Of a stretch of DNA of 64,000 nucleotides, positions 8,447 to 15,700 are shown one piece after another. Under the pieces are notes generated by a model, which was not told the DNA's origin, made no database searches, and worked only from the letters and a program-made list of their open reading frames with translations. The stretch is from the NCBI GenBank assembly GCA_947084935.1, contig CAMTUH010000002.1, positions 1-64,000 on the forward strand. Direction: 5' to 3'. Each line of letters opens with the position of its first letter. Position 1 is the first letter of the stretch. The stretch comes from CAMTUH01 sp947084935 (GTDB lineage: Bacteria; Pseudomonadota; Gammaproteobacteria; Coxiellales; Coxiellaceae). A program made the translations under genes and the position numbers.

Positions 8447-8520
8447 CGTCATCCCGCGGCTTGACCGCGGGACCCAGAATTGATTAATCCTGGGTCCCGC
8501 GGTCAAGCCGCGGGATGACG
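8447..8520. repeat. Perfect 31-bp palindrome (family E)
   Basis: Arms 8447-8477 and 8490-8520 are exact reverse complements (each begins CGTCATCCCGCGGCTTGACC on its own strand), with the 12-nt loop AATTGATTAATC between them. The stop codon and the last residues of gcvPA lie inside the right arm. The loop resembles that of the palindrome at 2920-3008. Confidence 0.9.
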
Positions 8521-9888
8521 GGTTAAATTTGCCTCGACTCGCAATGACGATGTTAATTCTTTCTCAAATCGTTCAAAATCTTCTTCTGTCTTAGTTTCCG
8601 TCGCGCACACTAATAAGCAATCACCCAATTCGGGATAATCGTTTTTCAAATTAAATCCTGCTTGAATACCGCGGTCCGCCAATGCGGACAGTACATTTTC
8701 AACAGGCTTATCCAGTCGAATTACAAATTCATGAAATAAGGGCTGAGAAAACACGGGTGTCACGCCGTTGATTCGCGTCAGGCGTTCGAATAATTTGCGT
8801 GCGTTGGCGTGTGAAGCGACGGCTACTTCGCGCAAACCGGCTGCGCCGAGTAAGCTTAAATAAATCGTAGCAGCGACAACAACCAAACCTTGATTCGTAC
8901 AAATATTCGAGGTGGCTTTCGAGCGGCGAATGTGTTGCTCGCGCGCTTGCAGCGTTAGGGTGAATCCTTCTCGCCCCTGCGCATCGGTGGTGCGACCGAC
9001 GACTCTTCCCGGCATTTGGCGCACGTCGGATTTTCGGCAACACAGAAAACCAAAGTAAGGGCCGCCAGAAGCCAATGGCACACCGAGTGGTTGACCTTCA
9101 CCGCACGCAATATCCGCACCGCGCCGACCCCATCGTCCCGGTGGTTTTAACAACGCCATCGCGGTTGGATTCACACATGCAATCACGAGAATATTATGAT
9201 CATGCGCCCAATCGGTTAATGCATCGACGTCTTCCAAGCAGCCAAAAAAATTCGGCTGCGAAATAATTAACGCTGCATAATTCTGAGGATTCAGGGAATG
9301 TAACGATTTCACATCGACAGTACCCAGCTCTTTGCCGAAGGGCACAGTATCCACGTGAATATTTTGCCGCCTGACCATCGTGTGTAACACTTCACGGTAG
9401 CGAGGATGGACGCTCGTGGGCACCAAAATGCGCTTTTTATTACGTTGCAAACGCACCGCCATCAACGCCGCTTCGGCGAGCGCCGTTGCACCGTCGTACA
9501 TAGAGGCGTTGGACACTTCCATTGCCATCAGCTCAGACATCATGGTTTGGTATTCGTAAATGAGCTGCAGCGAACCCTGACTCGCTTCGGCTTGATACGG
9601 CGTGTACGCCGTGTAAAACTCACCGCGCGTTGTGATTTCCCACACGGCCGCGGGAATGTGGTGTGCGTAAGCGCCCGCACCGATAAAACATAAATTCGAT
9701 TTCTGCGTCGGTTCACGGTCTTTTATTAACCGCGTAACGTCACGTTCGTTCATGCCATCAGGAACGGTCGTGATTTTCGCCGCAGGCAACGATGAAGGAA
9801 TTTCATCGAAAATTTCTCTGATTTCATTCACGCCGATGATGGCGAGCATTTTTTCAATGTCATCGCGGGTGTGCGGAATAAAAGGCAT
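8503..9888 (-). CDS. gcvPA: Glycine dehydrogenase (decarboxylating) subunit 1
   Basis: First half of the split P-protein; it forms a heterotetramer with GcvPB. It has the fold type I PLP-enzyme layout with FIGAGAYAHHIPAAV (about 67-81), the tyrosine- and glutamine-rich YTAYTPYQAEASQG (about 93-106) and YDGATALAEA (about 131-140), all usual for this subunit. Length 461 aa. The last five codons (RHPAA) and the stop are encoded by the arm of a palindromic repeat, so the native C-terminus was probably replaced. The start lies 2 bp after gcvH. Confidence 0.96.
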   Translation of the reverse strand: MPFIPHTRDDIEKMLAIIGVNEIREIFDEIPSSLPAAKITTVPDGMNERDVTRLIKDREPTQKSNLCFIGAGAYAHHIPAAVWEITTRGEFYTAYTPYQAEASQGSLQLIYEYQTMMSELMAMEVSNASMYDGATALAEAALMAVRLQRNKKRILVPTSVHPRYREVLHTMVRRQNIHVDTVPFGKELGTVDVKSLHSLNPQNYAALIISQPNFFGCLEDVDALTDWAHDHNILVIACVNPTAMALLKPPGRWGRRGADIACGEGQPLGVPLASGGPYFGFLCCRKSDVRQMPGRVVGRTTDAQGREGFTLTLQAREQHIRRSKATSNICTNQGLVVVAATIYLSLLGAAGLREVAVASHANARKLFERLTRINGVTPVFSQPLFHEFVIRLDKPVENVLSALADRGIQAGFNLKNDYPELGDCLLVCATETKTEEDFERFEKELTSSLRVEANLTRHPAA

Positions 9889-9890
9889 GC

Positions 9891-10286
9891 TTATTCCACT
9901 TCTTCTTTCACGGTTTCCTCGTACGCATCGGCATCCATTAAATTATCCAATTCGTCGAGATCGTCTGCTTTTATACGGTATAACCAACCATCTCCATACG
10001 GATCTCGATTAACCAGAGCAGGCTCATTGTTCAGCGCCTCGTTGATTTCAATAATTTCGCCACTCAAGGGACTGTACACGTCCGCTGCGGTTTTAACGGA
10101 TTCAACCACAGCCACTTCATCACCGGCGTCCACGTGACCGTTCACGTCGGGCAACTCAACAAAAACAAGGTCGCCCATCTGATCTTGAGCGTGATCGGTA
10201 ACGCCGACCGTCACCACGTCGCTATCATCGACGCGAACCCACTCGTGACTTTTGCTGTACCGCAAATCGTTCGGAACATCAGACAT
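9891..10286 (-). CDS. gcvH: Glycine cleavage system H protein
   Basis: Lipoyl carrier that shuttles the aminomethyl group between the P and T proteins and lipoamide dehydrogenase. The lipoylated residue is Lys65 in VVESVKTAAD, inside the hammerhead domain. 131 aa, the normal size. The C-terminal tail is unusually acidic (EETVKEEVE). An AGGAG ribosome site lies just upstream. It sits between gcvT (12-bp gap) and gcvPA (2-bp gap), consistent with one transcript. Confidence 0.97.
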   Translation of the reverse strand: MSDVPNDLRYSKSHEWVRVDDSDVVTVGVTDHAQDQMGDLVFVELPDVNGHVDAGDEVAVVESVKTAADVYSPLSGEIIEINEALNNEPALVNRDPYGDGWLYRIKADDLDELDNLMDADAYEETVKEEVE

Positions 10287-10298
10287 GAATTTCTCCTT

Positions 10299-11381
10299 TT
10301 AAAAAACTTTCTCGCCCTTTCGGACGAAAGGCGGTTTTATAATTTTTACGGGAATTCGTTTTCCTCGACGCTCGATGTGCGCATCGCCCTGAACTTCAAT
10401 CGGAATCCGCGCCAAAGCAATCGCTTGCCCGGTGGTTGGTGAAAAGCTGCCGCTGGTAATTTCCCCTTCACCATTCCCCTCAATCCAAACTTTTTGATGA
10501 TTACGCAACACCCCCGGCTCTTCCATGACCAATCCGACTAATTGCTCGGTGATTCCGTGTTCCAATTGTTTTTTCAATGCATCGCGCCCAATAAAATCCC
10601 GCGTCGGATCACTCCACGATACCGTCCACGCTAAATTTGAATTCAGCGGTGTTGTCGATTCATCCATGTCCGTGCCGTATAAATTCAAACCGGCTTCCAA
10701 TCGCAAGGTATCGCGCGCGCCCAAACCACACGGCTTCACGCCGTGCGTTACGAATTTTTTCCAGATATCCGGGGCTTCTGATGAAGGTAAAATAATTTCT
10801 AAACCGTCTTCACCCGTATAACCCGTGCGCGCAATAATTTTATCGTGTGCGAAAATAAATTGAAACGGTCGCAGATCTTTTATGCGTGCATACGTGTCGT
10901 GATCAAATACGTGCTGCGCAATGCCAATCGCTTTGGGGCCTTGCACCGCAAGAATACAGCGATCGCGAAGTTCATTCACGGCGACCTCAAATCGTTCACC
11001 TTGCAGTGTCAACCACGCAATGTCTTTTTCGCGCGTTGCCGCATTCACGATGGTTTGATAATGCGTGTCGCTCAGTTGATACACGATCAAATCGTCAATG
11101 ACACCCCCATCGACATTCAACATGCAGCTGTAAATCGCACGCCCCGGCGCGATTTTTTTCACGTCGTTCGCTAATAGAAAGCGTAAAAAATACGTGGCGT
11201 CGGCGCCTTCGATATCCACAACACCCATGTGCGACACATCGAATATACCCGCCTCGCGCCGAACGTGGTGGTGCTCTTCAATTTGGGATCCGTAATGCAA
11301 GGGCATCTCCCACCCCGCAAAATCAACGAAGTGTGCGCCGGCTTTGTGGTGTTGTTTATAAAGTGCGGTGTGTCGTGGCAT
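10299..11381 (-). CDS. gcvT: Aminomethyltransferase (glycine cleavage T protein)
   Basis: Transfers the one-carbon unit from aminomethyl-lipoyl-GcvH to tetrahydrofolate, releasing ammonia. Diagnostic stretches are DFAGWEMPLHYG (about 19-30), FDVSHMG (about 48-54), ARTGYTGEDGLEI (about 185-197) and LGARDTLRLEAG (about 222-233). I start at ATG 11381, preceded by AGAGGGA, giving 360 aa, the family length. An open frame continues to 11477 but that extension lies upstream of the promoter and inside a repeat. It is the first gene of the operon. No glycine riboswitch is possible because the leader is only about 20 nt. Confidence 0.96.
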   Translation of the reverse strand: MPRHTALYKQHHKAGAHFVDFAGWEMPLHYGSQIEEHHHVRREAGIFDVSHMGVVDIEGADATYFLRFLLANDVKKIAPGRAIYSCMLNVDGGVIDDLIVYQLSDTHYQTIVNAATREKDIAWLTLQGERFEVAVNELRDRCILAVQGPKAIGIAQHVFDHDTYARIKDLRPFQFIFAHDKIIARTGYTGEDGLEIILPSSEAPDIWKKFVTHGVKPCGLGARDTLRLEAGLNLYGTDMDESTTPLNSNLAWTVSWSDPTRDFIGRDALKKQLEHGITEQLVGLVMEEPGVLRNHQKVWIEGNGEGEITSGSFSPTTGQAIALARIPIEVQGDAHIERRGKRIPVKIIKPPFVRKGEKVF

Positions 11382-11406
11382 TGGGTTCCCTCTCAATCGT
11401 GGGGAG

Positions 11407-11436
11407 ATTATAGCGATAAGCAGAGGGGAATAACAA
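11407..11436 (-). promoter_or_regulatory. Promoter of the gcv operon
   Basis: On the minus strand TTGTTA (11431-11436) and a consensus TATAAT (11407-11412) are separated by 18 nt. Transcription should start near 11400, some 20 nt before the gcvT ATG. The -35 directly abuts the palindromic repeat at 11440-11547. Confidence 0.6.
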
Positions 11437-11439
11437 CTG

Positions 11440-11547
11440 CAGCCCGGGTTCCCCGAATGCCGCTCAGGAACGTACATCCCTGTACTCGGCGCTTAAGTAC
11501 CCTCCATGGCCGCGACGTCCTTCGCTGGCATCCGGGAAACCCGGCTG
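11440..11547. repeat. Palindromic element with family B core
   Basis: Outer arms CAGCCCGGGTTCCCCGAATG and CATCCGGGAAACCCGGCTG form an imperfect inverted repeat. The centre (ACGTACATCC...TGTACTCGGCGCTT) is shared with the elements at 31024-31134 and 63203-63326, whose outer arms are different. This suggests modular repeats with exchangeable arms. Confidence 0.75.
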
Positions 11548-11554
11548 GGTCAGC

Positions 11555-12838
11555 TTATGAATTCTCTATTTGGAGTGGCAGCGTAACAATCACGGTCAAT
11601 CCTTTTGGATCGCGATTTTTTAAAATAATATCTCCGCCGTGTGCGCGAATAATGTCACGGGCTACGGCGAGGCCCAAACCGGTTCCACTTTTGTTCGGAG
11701 AACGAGCCGCATCCACGCGATAAAAGGGCGCAAATACCTTTTCCAGTTGATCTTCCGGAATGCCCGGCCCTTCATCGCAAATGCGGATCTGCACGTCTTT
11801 GTCATTTTGTTTTAACGTCACTTCTGCCTTGTCACCATACTTAACAGCATTTTCAATTAAATTCGCAAACGCGCGTTTCAAAGCGCCGATTCGCGCAAAA
11901 TACGGCATGCGTTCCAAATCGCTGTGGTAAGTCACGTCGTGCCCTACGTCCACCAAATCGTTACATAATGATTCCAACAACGCATTCAAATCAAACCGTT
12001 CCCTCTTTTCGCTGCGCACGTGATCACGAGCAAACGACAAAATCGACGAAATCATGTTTTCCATTTCTTTTAAATCGGCAACGGCTTTTTCGTATTGCGT
12101 CGTACCTTTGAGGTATTCCGCGCGCAATTGTAAGCGGGTAATCGGCGTGCGCAGATCGTGCGAAATGGCCGCTAACATCTGAGTGCGATCGTGCAACAGA
12201 CGACGGATCCGATTCTGCATCTCATTAAACGCTTGAATCACGTCCTGCATTTCAGGGGGACCGATCGGCGCCAACGGCGGCGATTCAATGTCCACGCCGA
12301 ATTGTTTGGCCGCTTCGGAAAACCTGCGCAGCGGCAGATCTAATCGTTTAATCGTCCATAGGCACAAAAAGACGAGCGCAAACAACAATACCGCCCCTGA
12401 AAAAACTAGCCCCACGATCAGCCAGGTGTGATCCACCCGATGGGTGCGTATGTTTAGCCACTGCCCGTTCGCCAGAGGAACACTGATCTGAATGCGATCG
12501 GGGTTGCGGACCACGTAATCGTGTAACTTGTGTGGATCGGTGAGTGGAGCAGTCAACGGCGCCAGCAATGGCTTTGGGCTCATCTCCACCCGCAAACCAC
12601 CCCCACTGAGTAAGCGGACGGTTTGAGGAAGCTCATCGGGTGAAACGGCGCGCGCAAGCGTGACTGCTCGAATGACGTTGATGGCCAGGTGTTGTATTGT
12701 CGCGCTTCGGCGGCCGTGCAGTAGGTAAATACTAAAAACCGACAGACTGGCACCAATGATCAGCAAGCACCCGATCAACAGTATCCAAAAGGATTGGCGG
12801 GTTTGGTGACTGTGAAATAAGGCGTGTTTTGGCTGCAT
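11555..12838 (-). CDS. EnvZ-like sensor histidine kinase
   Basis: Inner-membrane sensor of 427 aa. Order: TM1 about 17-40, a periplasmic loop of about 90 residues, TM2 about 133-160, a HAMP linker, the dimerisation domain with the phospho-accepting His in AAISHDLRTPITRLQ (about residue 225), and an ATPase domain with N box NLIENAVKYG, G1 CDEGPGIPED and G2 GTGLGLAV. It resembles the EnvZ/OmpR class in layout. The signal is unknown. Its likely partner is the response regulator at 13259-13993, but the two are 420 bp apart with repeats between, unlike the tight overlap usual for such pairs. Confidence 0.93.
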   Translation of the reverse strand: MQPKHALFHSHQTRQSFWILLIGCLLIIGASLSVFSIYLLHGRRSATIQHLAINVIRAVTLARAVSPDELPQTVRLLSGGGLRVEMSPKPLLAPLTAPLTDPHKLHDYVVRNPDRIQISVPLANGQWLNIRTHRVDHTWLIVGLVFSGAVLLFALVFLCLWTIKRLDLPLRRFSEAAKQFGVDIESPPLAPIGPPEMQDVIQAFNEMQNRIRRLLHDRTQMLAAISHDLRTPITRLQLRAEYLKGTTQYEKAVADLKEMENMISSILSFARDHVRSEKRERFDLNALLESLCNDLVDVGHDVTYHSDLERMPYFARIGALKRAFANLIENAVKYGDKAEVTLKQNDKDVQIRICDEGPGIPEDQLEKVFAPFYRVDAARSPNKSGTGLGLAVARDIIRAHGGDIILKNRDPKGLTVIVTLPLQIENS

Positions 12839-12914
12839 GGAATTGAAATTGTACCTGATTTTTGAAGCGTATCACAGAAAATTTTCTTTTTCCTAGGCTT
12901 GTGTGGTGTCCTGT

Positions 12915-13003
12915 GTTGAGTTTTGGGGGTTATTACGCGCAATGGCTCGTCGGGCTCCGCCCGACTGCGCTTTATTTGCGCTTCATAACCCCCAAAACTC
13001 AAC
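12915..13003. repeat. Palindromic repeat, family C, full copy
   Basis: Perfect 19-bp outer arms (12915-12933 and 12985-13003, GTTGAGTTTTGGGGGTTAT and its complement) enclose a core with GGCTCGTCGGGCTCCGCCCG and GCGCTTTATTTGCGC. The core recurs at 105-150 and 63437-63500. It lies in the 420-bp gap between response regulator and kinase. Confidence 0.85.
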
Positions 13004-13036
13004 TACTGCCACCTACTTCATTTAGCGATTTTCTGT

Positions 13037-13227
13037 GAACGATCCGGAGGAACATCGGGCTCCATCGAGCATCCGCAGGCTGAGCCGCGCCGGAATAAAC
13101 CGGGCCCTGGGACCGGAGGTCCCAGGGAGCGAATCCTGAGACAGGGACGTCGAATTTCGCGACCGGTTTATTCCAAGACGGCGCAAGCCGAGGAATGCCG
13201 GGAGCCCGGTGTTCCTCTGGAGCGTTC
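13037..13227. repeat. Long imperfect inverted repeat (family D)
   Basis: GAACGATCCGGAGGAAC at the left pairs with GTTCCTCTGGAGCGTTC at the right (15 of 17). Inside, CCGGAATAAACCGG faces CCGGTTTATTCC and CCTGGGACC faces GGTCCCAGG. The ~190-bp element is the second one between the two-component genes. Apart from these repeats I see nothing in the 12839-13258 gap. Confidence 0.8.
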
Positions 13228-13258
13228 AACAAAAAAGAAAACAACATCCGCAAACGAG

Positions 13259-13993
13259 TCAATCCGTCGTGACCGTGGCGTTGAATTGGTAGCCGTCTCC
13301 CCGCATAGTTAAGATAATCTGCGGGTTTTTGGGGTCTTTTTCGATTTTCTTGCGAAGGCGAGCAACCTGGACGTCGATGGTGCGATCGAAGGGCACGGCT
13401 TCTCGACCGCGGGTAAGATCGAGCAACTGATCGCGGTTCAAGGTCCTCTGTGGGTTTTCCAAAAAAGCGACCAACAATTCGTATTCCCCCGCACTCAACG
13501 GAACCGTCACCCCATCGGGCGCAATCAGGCGGCGTTTGTTTTGATCCAGCGTCCACGCTTCAAAATAAATGTTCGGCATCTTGGCTAACTGGCGAGCCTT
13601 TCGTTTCTCCGCCAGGACTCCCGTGGTTCGCCGAACTAAAGCTTTAATCCGGGCGAGCAATTCACGGGGACTGAACGGTTTCGCGAGGTAATCGTCCGCA
13701 CCCACTTCGAGCCCCACCACGCGATCAGCCTCTTCACCAACGGCGCTTAACATAATAATGGGCATTTCCGAGGTACTGCGCAGCTGCCGGCACAGACTCA
13801 AACCATCTTCGCCGGGCAGCATGATATCTAAGACTACTAAATCGACCTGGGTGCGCTTCAACACCCGAGACATCTCACGACCATCGCGAGCCAACGAGAC
13901 GCGGTAGCCGTGCTGCTCCAAATAGTCGCTGAGTAAATCTCCGATTTGCGGATCATCATCGACGATTAAAATGTGCGGTTTTTGCGCTGTCAT
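13259..13993 (-). CDS. OmpR-family response regulator
   Basis: DNA-binding regulator of 244 aa. The receiver domain has the acidic triad (Asp12-Asp14), the phosphorylated Asp56 in LVVLDIMLPGEDG, a Ser/Thr-type switch near IIMLSAVGE and the conserved Lys in DDYLAKPFSPRE (about 106). A winged-helix domain follows (LSAGEYELLVAFLENPQ, FDRTIDVQVARLRKKIEKDP). I start at ATG 13993 (MTAQKPHILIVDD). The open frame upstream to 14116 has no homologous look. Partner kinase at 11555-12838. It is divergent from the secreted protein at 14137, with a TGTAAC-N6-GTTACA site between them. Confidence 0.94.
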   Translation of the reverse strand: MTAQKPHILIVDDDPQIGDLLSDYLEQHGYRVSLARDGREMSRVLKRTQVDLVVLDIMLPGEDGLSLCRQLRSTSEMPIIMLSAVGEEADRVVGLEVGADDYLAKPFSPRELLARIKALVRRTTGVLAEKRKARQLAKMPNIYFEAWTLDQNKRRLIAPDGVTVPLSAGEYELLVAFLENPQRTLNRDQLLDLTRGREAVPFDRTIDVQVARLRKKIEKDPKNPQIILTMRGDGYQFNATVTTD

Positions 13994-14036
13994 GCCCTGT
14001 TTTACCGTGAACTCAACTATTTGACAAGCGGCAAGT

Positions 14037-14054
14037 TGTAACAAATCAGTTACA
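14037..14054. promoter_or_regulatory. Inverted repeat TGTAAC-N6-GTTACA, candidate operator
   Basis: A perfect 6-6-6 dyad lies between the divergent response-regulator gene and the secreted-protein gene at 14137. The position fits autoregulation by the neighbouring OmpR-like regulator. That link is inference; no second copy was confirmed in this window. Confidence 0.4.
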
Positions 14055-14136
14055 CATCGAGGGCTTACGTTCACACCCGCGCAACAGACTCTGCCTACAA
14101 TGAGCCCATTGTTCAATCATGAAAGAGGTATAAAAA

Positions 14137-14607
14137 ATGAGAACCCGAATGAAAACCTTAATTGCCGTTGGCGCACTGGGCTTAGCCACTATTGGTATTT
14201 ACAGCGGTGCTGGCGCGACGGACTCCATGACAGTCCAACCCTTAACTCCAGCAAAAGCTGCAACTGGAAAACGCATGGCCGTCCTGCAACCCAGCGAATT
14301 CCGTTGCGATCACTGTAAGGTGATTGTGGTTCGTGGACACGGCGATCATCGTTCGATGTGGAAACTCGGCATGCGTCACAACAAAAATTTGAGTGAAGCC
14401 GACGCGCGTACGATTACCAAAGCCGCCTTGTTAATGCGTGGCAAGCACGATTTGGACGTGGGACAAATCCAATCGAAAGTAACGCGACACAATCGAAAAA
14501 TATATTTGATTAATATTGTAAACAGTAAAAATCAAGTCGTTCGAAGTGTTGTATTAAATAGCGAAACGGGACGTATTCATACTCTACGCCCCGCTCATCG
14601 TTCGTAG
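14137..14607 (+). CDS. Small secreted protein divergent from the response regulator
   Basis: 156 residues with a signal peptide (KTLIAVGALGLATIGIYSGAGA, cleavage about residue 29). The mature part is basic and His-rich near FRCDHCKVIVVRGHGDHRSMW (about 60-80), with a CxxC pair that could bind metal or form a disulfide. I do not recognise the family. AGAGGT lies before the ATG, and TACAAT at 14096-14101 may be the -10. Its place beside the OmpR-like regulator makes it a natural regulatory target. The TAG stop lies at the left edge of the palindrome at 14604-14682. Confidence 0.75.
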   Translation: MRTRMKTLIAVGALGLATIGIYSGAGATDSMTVQPLTPAKAATGKRMAVLQPSEFRCDHCKVIVVRGHGDHRSMWKLGMRHNKNLSEADARTITKAALLMRGKHDLDVGQIQSKVTRHNRKIYLINIVNSKNQVVRSVVLNSETGRIHTLRPAHRS

Positions 14608-14682
14608 CAAGGTTTGGCTGAGCGCAGCGAAGCCCAACAACTAACTAATTCGTTGAGCTTCATTTCATTCAGCCCAACCTAC
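14604..14682. repeat. Dispersed palindrome, family H, full copy
   Basis: Left GTAGCAAGGTTTGGCTGAGC and right GCCCAACCTAC with inner GCGAAGCCCAAC / GTTGAGCTTC form an imperfect inverted repeat. Both ends read GTAG outward-in, and each supplies the TAG stop of one of the two convergent genes (14605-14607 plus strand, 14679-14681 minus strand). Confidence 0.8.
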
Positions 14683-15611
14683 ACCAGCCTCTGCGGTTGC
14701 TTATCTAAATCTCCCCAATTCGTAGGAAGCGGATCATCTACCTGTGGAATTGGTTCTTCCAAACAAACATTATTAGCAAAAAAAGTCCATTGACTGAGTT
14801 CAAATGATTCATAAGTGCGATAAAGCAGAATCGGTACCGCTCCGAAAAACAACTGCCATGCCACACTTGATGCATAATCCTCATCGAGCCACTTTAGATC
14901 ATTGGGTTCACCCAAACTCAATAGGGTGGGCACAAGCGGTAAAACAGCAGGCCACAAGGAACCTGCGTAACCGCCCACAATACGGTTAAAAGAAAGTTTT
15001 GCCCCTTGCCAGAATTTCGCTGCTGCCGATTGATGCTGCACTAAAATCCTCTGCTGATTTTCTTCGTCTATGGCATGATATTCCATGTCGCCTCCTTCAT
15101 TGGCGGAGTTGCAACGGTTATACAAAAATGACAACCCTCTTGGAACATCAATGCAGAAAAGTTGAAGCGCTAACGACAGGAAGGTAAGCGCAAGCGGTAA
15201 TTGAAAATTACGCTCAACATAGGTCGATAACGTACACCCCGAAAAGTCATCGGGGCCTGGTTTTTCCGTACAAATATCGGTAAACCCTGCTGTCTTTGCA
15301 AGATCAGTTCCAAGCGCGTACCCTCCCCAACCTGCTAGGGCCACTGCTATCGCCTGTAAAACCAGCTTTGAAACACGCACCCACGCTCTGTCTGGATTTG
15401 TGGGTATCAGAATTAAGTTTTGTGCAGGATGATGCTTAGCTTCTCTGCTGCGATTTCGACTGGGAGGGAGCTGAAAGGTATTATCTGCATTGAACAAATC
15501 AGATCGAAGTGCATCAGACGAATTATTAGAATTATTAGTAGTGGTAGCGCCGTATGTTTTTTGGCGATCCCCTGCCAACAATGAGACTGCATCGCCCCTT
15601 TGCCTTTTCAT
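14679..15611 (-). CDS. Membrane protein of unknown function, effector-like
   Basis: 310 aa starting at ATG 15611, which has AAAGGAG 8 nt upstream; the frame is open to 15641. The first ~75 residues are polar, Ser/Asn-rich and disordered. Hydrophobic helices follow near 80-100 (KLVLQAIAVALAGWGGYAL), about 133-153 (LPLALTFLSLALQLFCI), about 205-235 and about 250-270. The C-terminus is acidic and proline-rich (EEPIPQVDDPLPTNW). I recognise no family. A long polar N-terminus plus several TM helices is common among Dot/Icm substrates in this group, but that is only a guess. The stop codon lies in a repeat. Confidence 0.7.
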   Translation of the reverse strand: MKRQRGDAVSLLAGDRQKTYGATTTNNSNNSSDALRSDLFNADNTFQLPPSRNRSREAKHHPAQNLILIPTNPDRAWVRVSKLVLQAIAVALAGWGGYALGTDLAKTAGFTDICTEKPGPDDFSGCTLSTYVERNFQLPLALTFLSLALQLFCIDVPRGLSFLYNRCNSANEGGDMEYHAIDEENQQRILVQHQSAAAKFWQGAKLSFNRIVGGYAGSLWPAVLPLVPTLLSLGEPNDLKWLDEDYASSVAWQLFFGAVPILLYRTYESFELSQWTFFANNVCLEEPIPQVDDPLPTNWGDLDKQPQRLV

Positions 15612-15700
15612 AGCGTTTTCTCCTTTAACGTTGCGGAACAAACGCTAACACGCAACGCAAATACGCCGCAATGGTTTTTAAAATTTAATTTATTCTTAAG

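Noticed and set aside
8447..8520. Strong palindrome as a transcription terminator
   Set aside because: No U-tract on either strand, it lies within the gcv operon, and related palindromes occur at many gene ends. Read as a repeat.
11382..11477. Longer gcvT start and a glycine riboswitch
   Set aside because: The promoter (TATAAT at 11407-11412) lies inside this stretch, and the leader of about 20 nt is too short for a riboswitch. The bases above 11440 are a repeat.
13041..13556. 185-codon ORF on the minus strand across the 13 kb repeats
   Set aside because: It is made of repeat sequence and a frame shadow of the response regulator, with biased, low-complexity composition.
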